Assembly (NCBI RefSeq): GCF_027409185.1 | Contig: NC_084462.1 | Coordinates: 20,807,577 to 20,871,576, forward strand | Length of the DNA: 64,000 nt | Source of the DNA: Cynocephalus volans | Taxonomy: Eukaryota > Chordata > Mammalia > Dermoptera > Cynocephalidae | Direction: 5' to 3' | Part shown: positions 10,736 through 21,497 of the stretch, piece after piece | Numbering within the stretch: the first letter of the stretch is position 1 | Layout: the number at the start of each line of letters is the position of its first letter | Program-made: the position numbers and the translations under genes | The notes under the pieces: generated by a model | Seen by the model: the letters and a program-made list of their open reading frames with translations, nothing else | Told to the model about the DNA's origin: nothing | Database searches by the model: none

Positions 10736-11331
10736 TAAATTAGTTGTGTATCCATTGGCATATAGCAATGGCTGGCATTCTCTCCTCCTTCCTTTTGGTA
10801 ATGCAACCCCTAATATTGTTTTCAACTTTGGTTACAGTTGGTGTGGCATATGATGAATTAAAGCTAAAGACATTTGAGAGAAAAGAGTCTGAGTAATCAC
10901 TGAATCGTTTTCTTAAAGGCAAGGGCACTGATCCTGGAATTCCTCTTTTCCTCCTGCCCCCTCGGTGGTGAAGAGTGACAAACCTCAACAGTCATCTTGG
11001 ACCCAGAGATGGGAGCCACCTGTCAAGAGCAGCAGAGCCAAGCCATCCAACGGTGACCCTGGTTGGCTTCGTGAGAGAATGATTTCCCTTTTACCATTGC
11101 ACTGTCACGTGAGGTAGGAAGAAGTCTCCATTTTGGTTGAACTGCTGTATTTTGGAGTCTCCCTGTTTCGTCATTATCCAACACATTAATGCATTACACT
11201 CTACTCATCAGCAGGGCACGAGAGTGTTCATTTCCCACACCTTCCATGACACTGAATATTGTCAAACATATTAAATATTATGAAAAGAAGAGCCTATTGC
11301 TGTGGTTATAATATTGCTGGCCATTACTAAA
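10736..11331. other. Unassigned spacer
   Basis: No gene or transposon is recognised. Short minus-strand frames exist but have no family resemblance. Counterparts start near 35816 and 60857. Confidence 0.5.
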
Positions 11332-11523
11332 TGCAGTGGATCGAATGGCCCCCCAAAGTCACTGAAGTTTAATCCCCTCCGTAAGTGTTGAGGGTTGGAA
11401 ATCCTATTACGATCATTGAAGATGGGGTCTTGAAGAGGTGATTAGATTGTAAGGACCATGCCGTAGTTCATGAGCATGGTTGTGAGGGCTTTAAAAGGAG
11501 TGTACATGAGCGTCTCTCTCTCT

Positions 11524-11582
<59 letters not shown>

Positions 11583-11791
11583 AATCTCTCTCTCTCTCTC
11601 TCTCTGCTCCACCATTTCTACTACGTGAGATCCCTGAGTCACTGTCACCACCATCAAAGCCTTTGCCAAGTGTGTTCCCTGGACTTTGGACTTCCCAGCC
11701 TCTGAAAGTGTAAGAGGTAACTTTTATTTTCTTAATAATTCACCCAGTTTGAGGCATTTATGTTATAAGCAACAGAAATGAATTAATACAG
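11332..11791 (+). mobile_element. MaLR-like LTR with CT microsatellite
   Basis: Starts TGCAGTGGATCGAATGGC, carries GTTGGAAATCCTATTACG and GGCTTTAAAAGGAG, then a long CT run, GACTTTGGACTTCCCAGCCT and the end GAATTAATACAG. It is the same family as the LTR at 5152. Confidence 0.72.
11512..11605. repeat. CT/CTCTGT microsatellite
   Basis: CT dinucleotides with three interspersed CTGT units and one CAAT interruption, inside the LTR at 11332. Confidence 0.9.
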
Positions 11792-11796
11792 TTAAG

Positions 11797-12196
11797 TGTT
11801 ATGGACTAAATAGTATCCCCCCAAAATTCATATGTTCAAGCCCTAACCCCAATGGGACTGTATTTGGAGATGGGGTCTTTAAGGAGGTATTTAAGGTTAA
11901 ATGAGGTCATAACAGTGGGGCCTTGATCTGATAGAAATGGTTCCCTTGTAAGAAGAGGAAGAGAGACCAGAACTCTCACTCTCTCCTGTGCTCCTGCACA
12001 GACGGAAGGCCTCATGAGGACACAGCAAGGAGGTGGATGTCTGCAAACCAGGAAGAGAGGCTTCACCAGAAACCAACCCTGCCAGCACCTTGATCTTGGA
12101 CTTCCAGCGTTCATCACTGTGAGAAAATGAATATCTACTAGTTAAGCCGCACACCCTATGGTATTTTGTTATGACAGCCCCAGCGGACTAATACAG
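11797..12196 (+). mobile_element. MaLR/MLT-like LTR
   Basis: Begins TGTTATGGACTAAATAGTAT, includes GGACTGTATTTGGAGATGGG, GGTCTTTAAGGAGG, CCTTGATCTTGGACTTCCAG and GTGAGAAAATGAATATCTAC, and ends CAGCGGACTAATACAG. It stands directly after the previous LTR. The family is recognised by structure; the subfamily is not assigned. Confidence 0.7.
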
Positions 12197-13690
12197 TAAG
12201 GCTCAGATATTTTCCATATATATCAGACGCTTACCCCTTCTTAATTGTAATTCCTGGGTTCATATTCCGTGCTATTTTTCTTTTTTCTTTGTTTTTTCCC
12301 CCTTATTTATTTCTCATATTAGAAATGGCATACCCTTGAAAAATGTGTTATAATTAAATTTTCCAGTATCATTTGTGTTTTGACTTGGTTAAAATGGTCC
12401 TTTCTTCACATCAAAATTTAAAAGTTTTAACAGAATTAAAACTATGTATCTTTTCTTTTGGGGCACTTGGATTTTCTGATTTCTATATTTCTCTAGAATC
12501 TACCCCTACATAGATGTTCTACAAGTTTTATTCTGCCAGGAGGCCATAATGTCTGGAAATGTAAATTATATAATTATAAAGCCTGGAAATAAAATGTCAT
12601 TATGTGTTTGTTTTTTAAAACAGGATTCTAGCTGCAGCACTCTAATCTCTGCCTCCATCTTTACAAGAGATGGAGGTATTTACAGGTCAGGGTAGCTGAA
12701 CAACCAGAGCAGGCACTTTGGTCACGAGGAAGAAGAGCACAGCCACAGAGATGCAGGAGCATCTTGGGGAAGAAGCTGAATGGATGGGAGTAGCTGCAGA
12801 GACAGGTGCCCTGAAGTTTCCTGCTGGACTCTTTTGTTTCACTCCTATCATTTCTTCCTAATTTCTCAGTGTTTCATCTTCATAAAGCTCCTTCCTCTTG
12901 CTTGTTCCCACTCTTAAACCATCCCAGATGCCCGCTGCAGTTCCATCCATTACAGCCACTATTTCCTGGGCATCCCATTCATCTTCACAAGTCCTGTAGC
13001 ATGATTCTTTTCCTCCGCTCATGAAATTCTGGATGCCCAATTCTGTGCCGTAGTTTCGGTTTTCCCATCTGATCCACTCTGTGTGAGTTATGATCCCATC
13101 ACACCCTTGATTCCTGTTACGCTCCTACTTTTCCAGCTTCTCACCATACAGTTTCACCTTCTCCCACCCCTCTATTCTCTGGGACATCCAGCTGCTCCCA
13201 GCCCCATGCTGCAGCCTCCAGGGCCACTGCCTCCCTAGCTTGGCTTGGCCTCCACATGCAGCTCTTTAGGATCTTCAGTTCAGGAAGCTTGGCCGCTCTG
13301 ACTCTCCCACGTTCCTCTTCTCCTAGTAGTTCCTGCTGTCTCCCTTTGGAAGTCCATATCCTTCCATCATCAGAACATTTCTCCCAAGCAGCTCCCTGGA
13401 TTGATTTTCCCTGGAGGCTAGTCAGTGTCGTCCAGCCTCTCTTCCGTTCTCAGCTGGCCCATTCTCTTTGCCTTGGGAGTCACTTGAGCTTCATCCCCTT
13501 CTCAGCAGCCTCAGTTTCCCCTTCTCCCCAGCTGGGTCAGTCCTCTTCTCAGGCTTCTCTCTGCCTCTGAGCCAGTCCCACAGTGTTCTGTTCCAGGGTC
13601 CCTAAGCTCTGCCAACCCTCCTCCTGTCCTCTGTGGCCAGGCCATCTGTTTCCTTGCCTGGTTTGTCACTGCTTCATGGTTGGCATCCAA
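12197..13690. other. Unassigned 1.5 kb
   Basis: The first 400 bases are AT-rich. From about 12830 to 13640 the plus strand is pyrimidine-rich (CTTCTCCC-type words), so the minus strand is purine-rich. I find no consistent coding frame, splice pattern or known element. Counterparts start at 37259 and 62308. Confidence 0.45.
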
Positions 13691-13932
13691 ATTAGTCCAT
13701 TTCTGTTGCTTATAACAAAATACCTGGGACTGGGTAATTTATAAAAAAACAAAATCTATTGCTTATGGTTTCAGAGGCTGGGAAGTCCAAAGTCCAGGGA
13801 GCACTTTTGGTGAAGGTCTTCTTTGGTGGTGCCTTTACAACAATGGCAGAAAATGGCAGAGCAGAGAGAGAGCTAGTTCCTCGTGCACTCTCCTTTTAAA
13901 GCCCTCAGAACCACGCCTAGTGGAGCTGTGAG
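13691..13932 (-). mobile_element. Inverted MaLR LTR end
   Basis: ATTAGTCCATTTCTGTTGCT, CTGGGTAATTTATAAA, GGCTGGGAAGTCCAAAGTCC and CTCCTTTTAAAGCCCTCAGA are the reverse complement of the 3' half of a MaLR LTR. It points away from the internal segment that follows. Counterparts are at 38752-38993 and 63801-64000 (cut by the window end). Confidence 0.7.
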
Positions 13933-14390
13933 AGCAGGACCGCCATGGAAACCCCAGAATTGTAGAGCTACCAGTATGCAGTGCCAGCCTGCGAGAGCTG
14001 AAGCATCACCTAAGAAAGCCGTGGGAGGGGAGCTGCCGGAGGACTTGGGGCCCTAACCCTCACACCTGCATGCAGAAGATATCGAACATGGAGTCAAGGT
14101 ATGTGATTTGCCAGCTTTGAGATTTAGTGCCTGCCCTGCTGGGTTTAGGACTTGTTTGGGACCTGTTACCACTTTCTTTTGGCCTACTCTTCCCTTTTTG
14201 AACGGGAATACGTACCCCCTGCTTGTCCCACCATTGTATCTTGAAAGTAGATAACTTGTTTTAGATTTCATAGATGGGACGACTTTGAATAACTTTGGAC
14301 TTTTGAGTTGAAACCAGTTAAAACTTTGGAGTTGATATGAATCTATTTGTATGTGAAAAGGACGTGAGTTTCGGGGAGCCAGGGGTGGAA
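13933..14390 (+). mobile_element. MaLR internal region (THE1/MST-int 3' end)
   Basis: The words GGAAACCCCAGAATTGTAGA, CTGCCCTGCTGGGTTTAGGA, ACCATTGTATCTTGAAAGTA, GGACTTTTGAGTTGAAACCA and GTGAAAAGGACGTGAG in this order are the 3' end of a THE1/MST internal sequence, leading straight into an LTR. No intact protein is encoded. The counterpart is at 38994-39451. Confidence 0.72.
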
Positions 14391-14777
14391 TGCCTTGGGT
14401 TAAATGTCCCCCCAAAACTTAATCCCCACCGTAACTGTTGAGGGTGGTAAACTCTGTTATGGTAATTGAAAGGTGGGGCCTTGAAGAGGTGATTAGCTTG
14501 CAAGACCATGCCCTACTGAATTGATGAATAATAGTGGTCAGGGGCGTGATTCTGAGCACGTTACAAGGAGTGTGCATGAGGAACTCTCTCTCTGCTGTGC
14601 CATTTTCTGCCATGTGAGACTCCTGGGTCACTGTTACCACCACCAAGACCCTCGCCAGGTGTGTTCCCTGGAGTTTGGACGTCCCAGCCCCTAAAGCTGT
14701 GAGCAGTAAATTTTGTTTTCTTACAAAGTGCCCAGTTCCAATAGTTCGTTGAAAGCAACAGAGGCAGACTAATACAG
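14391..14777 (+). mobile_element. MaLR LTR joined to its internal region
   Basis: Starts TGCCTTGGGTTAAATGTCC directly after the internal region and ends GCAGACTAATACAG. It carries GTGGTAAACTCTGTTATGG and CCATTTTCTGCCATGTGAGA. This is the 3' LTR of a deleted MaLR element; together with 13691-13932 it forms an inverted pair. Confidence 0.75.
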
Positions 14778-15539
14778 CGTCCATCACCTTGTTTCCTGGG
14801 CGACTCTTTTCATTCAGCTCATCCCTCACCTTAGCTGCTCTTCTTTCTTCACCTGCCCTCACCTGCAGTCCTGTGGAGACCCAGATCTTCTTATGTTCAT
14901 GCAAATTCCTATGTGTCTCATCAGTGATACCTGTTCCCAAGCTGCTTCCATCAGACTGTTCCTCCTCTTTGTTTGTAGCTGTTTCCATACCTGCTGAACT
15001 ATTCTCCACGTTAGTACTCCACCTGCACCCACTTCTGAGTGCTGTCCTCTCCTGGAGCCATCTCCATCAGGTGCAGCTGTCCCTGTGGCCCCTCCCACTG
15101 GTTTTGCTGTGTGTGGTTACTCGGTGCTCATCGGCTGATCTCACTGATCCTACCGGCACCCTTCCCCACCACACAAACGTACTTTTTTCTTCGTCTTCTC
15201 TGCACTCCGTTGCTCACCTGACACTAGCTGCTCCTATGCCTAGATCCTCTCTCCTCTGCCACCTTTCTCGGATCTTCTAAGCTGTTTCAGTTGCCCATGT
15301 GCACCCCCAAGTTTCAATCCTTCCCATTTCTTTGGCTTCTCCTGTCTTCTTGTGTCATAGGTCTGTCCTAAAGTGTCCCTGCATCTTCACCTGTTCACCT
15401 TCCCTGACTGCCGAGCTCTGACAGAGCTCCCAACTGTGGCTGTACGAAGTGTTGTATAAAGAATAATTTGTCTGGTCGTTGTCTCTGGCTCCTGGAGGGA
15501 TCCTCTAAATCCTTGGAATTTTCTGGGTGATAGGAGTGT
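14778..15539. other. Unassigned pyrimidine-rich stretch
   Basis: The plus strand is rich in CTTC and CCTC words and has a 163-codon frame, but its protein is low-complexity leucine/serine and matches nothing I know. No RNA gene was found. The counterpart is at 39839-40600. Confidence 0.45.
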
Positions 15540-15776
15540 CTGTTACTCATGGTGGGCCCCTTGGACTACACCTGAGTTTATGCTAACCAGGTGAGTTAGC
15601 ATGGGGGGCACACCAAAAAGATGAGTCATGTGATTAGAGGGTTGCAGCTTTGAGCCATGTGATGTCAGTCCAACCTCCAGGAAGGAGAGTGGGGGCTGGA
15701 GATTGAGTTCAGTCACATGGCTGATGATTGAATCAACCATGCCTATGTAATGAAACCCCAATAAAAACTCTGCACA
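15540..15776 (+). mobile_element. Probable ERV-type LTR fragment
   Basis: The order GTCATGTGATTAGAGGGTTG, GGAAGGAGAGTGGGGGCTGG, AATCAACCATGCCTATGTAA and TGAAACCCCAATAAAAACTC is typical of several old mammalian retroviral LTRs that end in a polyadenylation signal. The family is not assigned. The counterpart is at 40601-40837. Confidence 0.5.
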
Positions 15777-18352
15777 TGTACTATGGATTGAATTGCATCC
15801 CCTAAAGTTTAATATAATAGAAACTTAATTCCCACCGTGGCACTGTTAAGAAGGTGGGAAATCCTATTATGGCAATTGAAAAGTTGGGCCTTTAGGAGAC
15901 AATTCGATTGTGAGGTCTGTGCCCTCATGAATGGATCGATCCATGCATGAAGTAATGGGCACGGTCCGGATGGCTTTCAAAAAAGAGTAAGGAGTTAGCT
16001 CTTTCTTTTGATTTATTTATTTTTTTTGAATTGAAACATAATTGATTGTACATATCTGGGGGTACAGCATTGGATATCAATACCCATGTGCAATATGTGG
16101 TGCTCACAATAGTATAATTAGGATATGCAGTATTACACAATGTCATCACTGTTTGTGGCCCTTTACCAATTTCTCTCTAATCCACCTCCCACTCCCCCTT
16201 TTCCCCCTCCCGCTCCCCTTTTCACATCTCTGGTAACCTCAGTTCTGTTGTCTCCTTTTGAAAGTTCAATGAATTATTGTGATTGTTATATCTTTCTTTC
16301 CTTTTTTACATTTTTCATACATCTATTTGGTTGTTTTGGATTTTTTTTTGTTTTTCAGCTCCACTTATAAGTGAGGACATGCAGTATTTCTCTTTCTGTG
16401 CCTAGCTTATTTCACTTAACATAATTTTCTCTAGTCCATCCATGTTGCTATGAATGGCAGAATTTCATTCTTTTTACGGCAATGTAGTATTCCATTGTGT
16501 ATATCCTTATCCGGTCATCTGTCAATGGACATTTAGTGTGGCCCCTGTAAATAGAGCTACATGAACATGGGAGTGCAGGTATCCCTTTGCCATGATGATT
16601 TCCATTCCACTGGGTATATACGGCAGTGGGATTGCTGGATGATATGGCAGTTCTATCTGTACTTGTTGGAAGAACCTCCATACTGTTTTCCATAATGGCT
16701 GCACTAATTTACAGTCCCACCAACAGTGTAGGAGGGTTTCTCTTTCTCTGCATCCTCTCCAGCATTTGTGGTTCTCTCTCTTCTTGAATAGTAGCTAATC
16801 TTACTGGGGTGTGTCATTTTGATTTTCATTTCCCTGGTGCTGATTGATGTTGAGCATCTTTTCATGTGTCTGGTGGCCATTTGTATATCTTTCTTTAAGA
16901 AATGCCTGTTAAGCTCATTTGCCCAATTTTTAATTGGGTTCCTTGTTTTTTTAATGTTAAGCTGTTTGAGTTCCTTGTGTATTTTGGATATCAATCCCTT
17001 GTCGGATGTATAGTTTGCACGTGTTTTCTCTCATTCCGTAGGTTGCCGTTCCACTCCGTTAATTCTTTCTTTTGTTGTTCAGAAGCCTTTTAGTTTGGTA
17101 CAATCGCATTTGTTCATTTCTCATTTGTTGCCCGTGCTTTTGGGGTCTTTTTCGTGAAGTCATTGTCCAGTCCTACTTCCTGAAGTGCTTTCCCTGTGTT
17201 TTCTTCTCACCACTCCTATTTAACACAGTTTTAGAAGTACTATCCAGAACAATCAGGGAAGAGGAAGAAAGAAAGGGCATCTCGATTGGAAAAGACAAAG
17301 TCAGGCTGTCGTTGTTTGCAGATGACATGATCCTGTATATAGGAAAACCTAAAGATGCTACAAAAAAAGACTCTTGTAGCTGAGAAACAATTTCAGTAAA
17401 GTTGCAGGATACAAAATCAACATGTGAAAATCAGTAGCATTTTTATACTCCCACAGTGAACTAGCAGAAAAAGAAGTCAAGAAAGCAAACGCGTTTACAG
17501 TAGTCACCAAAAAATGAAATAACTAGGAATAAATTTAAGCAAGCAGCTGAAAGACCTTTAGAATGAGAACTACAAATCACTGCTGAAAGAAATTAAAAAG
17601 GACATAAAAAGATGGAAAGACATTCCATGCTCTTAAATTGGAAGAATTAACATTATGAAAATGGCCGTACTACCCAAAGCCATCTATGGATTCAATGCAA
17701 TCCCCATCAAAATCCCAATGACATTCCTCACAGAAATAGAAAAACTAATTTTAACGTTCATAGGGAACAACAAAGGACCCGCAATAGGCAGAGGAATCCT
17801 GAGCCAAAAATGATAATAATGGTAAAACCAGAGGCATTACACTACCGGAATCCAAATGATACTACAAAGCTGTGTTAACCAAAACAGCATGGTACTGGCA
17901 TAAAAACAGACACTTGGACAAATGGAACAGAACAGAGGACCTGGAAATCAACCCGCATACTTATAAGCACAGGATCTTCAAGAAAGGCACCAAGAACATA
18001 CACTGGGGAAAAGACTGTGCCTCTTCAATAAATGGTGCTGGGAAAACTGGATAGCCATTATTTAGAAGAATGAAACTAGACGTGTGCCTCTCAACATATC
18101 CCAAAATCAACTCAAAATGGATTAAAGGCTTAAAAATAAATGTAGTGTTAGCTCTCTCTTGCCACACTGTTTTGCCATGTGGCACCCTGCGTTTCTGTGA
18201 AGGGTCAGCACCCATCCACAAAGCCCTCACTCGTTGTGTTTCCTGGGCGTTGGACATCTCAGCCTCTGAAAAGGTAAGAAATAAATTTTGTTTCCTTATA
18301 AATTACCCACTTTTAGGTCTTCTGTTATAAGCAACTGAAACAGTCCAATACA
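15777..18352 (+). mobile_element. MaLR-like LTR split by an L1 insertion
   Basis: The 5' half (15777-16005) starts near TGTACTATGGATTGAATTGC and includes GTGGGAAATCCTATTATGGC. The 3' half (18147-18352) resumes at GTTAGCTCTCTCTTGCCACA and ends with ATAAATTTTGTTTCCTTATA and CAGTCCAATACAAC. Without 16006-18146 and one target-site copy the two parts join into one LTR of the usual layout. Confidence 0.75.
16006..18146 (-). mobile_element. L1 with 5' inversion (twin priming)
   Basis: The 3' half (16006-17190) is on the minus strand: an inverted A-rich tail at 16006-16028, then the reverse complement of the ORF2 end ([20 protein letters not shown]). The 5' half (17191-18146) is on the plus strand and covers the reverse transcriptase region with the FADDM motif (within [16 protein letters not shown]) through [20 protein letters not shown] to INSKWIKGLKIN. 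The two inner ends are nearly adjacent in ORF2 order, as twin priming produces. Flanking repeats GTTAGCTCTTTC (15994-16005) and GTTAGCTCTCTC (18147-18158) are the target-site duplication with one mismatch. Frames are broken by stops, so it is dead. Confidence 0.85.
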
Positions 18353-19260
18353 ACATGAAAACTCAGGTGATTTTCCCTGGCTGGTGATACACATCATTGT
18401 GCTGGGAGGATGATGTATCCTGATGACTCAGAAGCTTTGTGTTTGGGACCCTGCCAACCCACACTTCTCCTTTTTGGCTGGCCATGATTTTTGTTTTCTT
18501 TTTTGTGTGTGTAATAAAAGTGTACATATCATGCTTTCCTGAATCTCGTTAAGTTGTTCTAGAGAATTATCAAATCTGAGAGGGGTATGGGAGTCCCCAA
18601 ATTTGTAGCCAGTTGGTGAGAAGTGCATATGGCCTGGGGACTCCTGAACTTGTAGCGAAGGCAGTCTAGTGGGGGGCCTGTGGCCTTAACCTGTGACATT
18701 GACCGAACTTCATTATTACAATTGCATTGCAGGTGCCTGTCTTTAATAGTTTCTACCTGGATAGGAACTTTCATCTCCTCAGTTGCTGCATGCACGTCAC
18801 TGCACTCAGTCTCCACTACATCCGTCAAACTTCAAGCTCATTGTATACTTCAGCCTTTCCCGGGTCCTTAACGTTGTTCCCTTTTTTCTCAAACCCTATC
18901 CACATCTCCTCAGTGGCTCTTTTTCCTCAGAAGCTTACTGCCCTGTGGTTTGTCTCTCGTTGGTTTGTCTTGCTTCTCGCTGCTCCTTTCCGCAGCTGCT
19001 CACGTATGTTCTGATGCTTCCATTTCCCGAGATGCTTTTCTCTAGTAACTCAGTATTCATGTTATTAGCTCTTTCCTCTCCAAGCCTATCTCACTTAACA
19101 GCTTTAGCCCTTCCTATCATCTCATTTTTCTCAGAAATTTCTCTAACACCCTCATTGATTTTTGGTTGTTTCTATTTCATCACATGCTCTGGATTTTCTT
19201 TCCATTACATAAAATTGGAATTTGAGGTTGTGAAAAAGACTCCCATTATAATATAAGTAG
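18353..19260. other. Unassigned stretch
   Basis: No gene or clear transposon. Both strands carry frames of 60-157 codons with no family resemblance. GGCTGGCCATGATTTTTG near 18477 hints at a decayed inverted SINE end, too weak to call. The counterpart is at 43395-44302. Confidence 0.45.
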
Positions 19261-21452
19261 CAAACACCACCTTTGCCTGTGTGTTCCCTTGCCTTGGACT
19301 ATTTCCAGGAATGCATCTCTTGTTGAGACACCTTTCCTTTATTTAAAATTTTGGATTGTTATTCAGGCGCCCATACAGTTTCCTTCCTTCTTTCTACTCT
19401 TCCTAGTTTTTCTCCCTCACTATTTTCCCCTGGTTTCCTGCTTTAAGAGTCTAGCTTAAGATCTGCCTCTTGTAATTTTTGCTACATGAAAAATAATTCA
19501 GGATTCTTTTTCAGACTTAAGGAATTTGGTCAAATAACCAGCATCCCATTAAGGAATAATATCACTGGACGGCGAACAAGCAATCCAGACTGCTGTGATC
19601 ACTCGCATTGTAAAGGTGAGAAGACTTTTGATTTTTATTATATTTCTTCGAGTTACATTGCACTGTCCTCTTTAAAAATACATAAGACATGTCCTGTTTT
19701 AAAACACAGGTCCATTTTAAAATAAGGCAATTTTAAAAATTAAGTGGAATTCTCCCAGTTTAATAATGAAGACTAAACATGAAATAAAAATTTCTATGTG
19801 GAAGAATTTGGGGGAACCCCCCCCCCACCTGTACATATAATAGATAAATTATGCAAGTATAATAGATAAAAAGACAAAAACCTCTCTTAAAAATGAAAAC
19901 AAAATTGTATTTATGGACATAACAGCTAGAACACCCATCACAAAACTTCATATAAACAGCATGTTTTCAAAACTATAACTATTTCAAAACTTTTTACAAT
20001 AAATACAGTAATAATTCTATGGCCAACATTTTCAAAATATACCAATAAAATTTATGTTATCTATTAAGCTATATATTATAATCCTATGGCTCTAGTTTTG
20101 TATGTTCAAAGTCATTTCATCCCGATCTGAGCCTCTACACTCCACTTTCACATGGTCCTCGTATATAACAAAGAGACCTCCAACGTCTGCATCTCCCCTG
20201 GGCCCAGTGATCTGGAAGTAAGAGAGAGACAATGTCAGACTTCAAGGAGGCAGTTCTCTTAGACATGAAGATTATTCACATTCTAAATCAATCCTAACCA
20301 AAGTTGAGACTGACTACTAAACCCAATTTAACGTCTGACCCTTTATTGTCAACCCGAATCCTAACCATCATTCTCAGTTGTGATTCTTGGACCCAGAATC
20401 ACTCAGTACACTTAAGGTCATGCCCAGTAGCCTGCTTTATAGCAAGGACGTTAAGTGATTCTGCTCAGGGAGTGGGACATACTTGGAGAATGCGGTTTTG
20501 GACTTAACTCATACCTTGGTCCTTTTGTGTTACTTAAAACCTGAATTTCTAACCGTGCTAGAAACATCACTAACATGTCAACATCATGAGACCAGAAGCC
20601 TAATCCCTAATCCTAACCTCTAATGTTTAACCACAATGCTTAGCCCTAAACGTGGCTAGTTGTGCAAGATTTGAACCAAATCTTTGCTTAATCCTCTGCC
20701 CAAAGCAATAACTCTAATGTGTCAATCGTAATCAGCCACTAAGAAGTTAGTTTTTCTTAACCTTTGATTGGTCGAATAAAGTGCCTTGACCGTAAACTTC
20801 AGGGGGCAAAGGTGTAATTGTACAAGTGGAAAAACTGGTCCAGAAGTATTAGTCAGGGGACAGCAAGAATTTGCAAGCGATCTGGCCATGAGCAATTTGT
20901 TTGAGAGCAAATTTGGATGAAAATATAATTATCATTTATCTTTCCTTATTGAATTTGCAAACTGTTCCATCTAATATCCTATTCCTAAACATTTATTTTG
21001 TTATGTATAAATCCCTCTAGTTGGTATTCCTGAGGGATGAAAGGTCAAAAATGAATTAAAAAGAGAAAGAAAAAACACAATGTATGGAGGGAAATGGAAA
21101 TTTACAGCTGAAGGGTATTTACTTTTGACAAAAGTCAACATTTTATCAAAGCTATCATTTGGGCCCAACTGCTTTGGGTTAAAGGATTTTCGCCAGATCC
21201 GTGCCTGTGTGACACTGGCTGAGCGGCCTCCCTGGCTGGCTTCCAGCACATCTTACTGAGGTTGCGCCTCTGTCTGGTTAACGTGTGGCTGTGGAGCTGA
21301 TGGGGAGGGTCTGCTGCTTGCACCTGGCCGGCCACTTCACAATGCAAATAAGGCTGATGTGGGCAGAGGGTGGATGAAAGTGGGCCAAGCAACCACATTT
21401 CCTAAATAGACAAGAAATCATTCTGTCCATACCCTGGAGGACACAGACGTAC
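19261..21452. other. SPDYE downstream region, AT-rich, no assigned element
   Basis: This lies 3' of the SPDYE gene and should contain its 3' UTR exon and polyadenylation site, because exon 6 ends in a donor at 21452. Minus-strand AATAAA motifs occur near 20993 and 20340, but I cannot place the acceptor. A C run lies at 19817-19827. A segment at about 20286-20660 is rich in CCTAAC/CTAATC words. The counterpart is at 44303-46494. Confidence 0.45.
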
Positions 21453-21497
21453 CTTCCTTCAGGCCGATGACCTCGGGCCTCCATGGTCCCCAGAGCT

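Noticed and set aside
14789-15280. 163-codon plus-strand frame rich in leucine and serine, suggesting a membrane protein
   Set aside because: The composition follows from a pyrimidine-rich strand. No signal peptide logic, splice pattern or homologue is recognised.
18783-19256. 157-codon plus-strand frame
   Set aside because: Same kind of low-complexity pyrimidine-strand frame. It lies between repeats, with no family resemblance.
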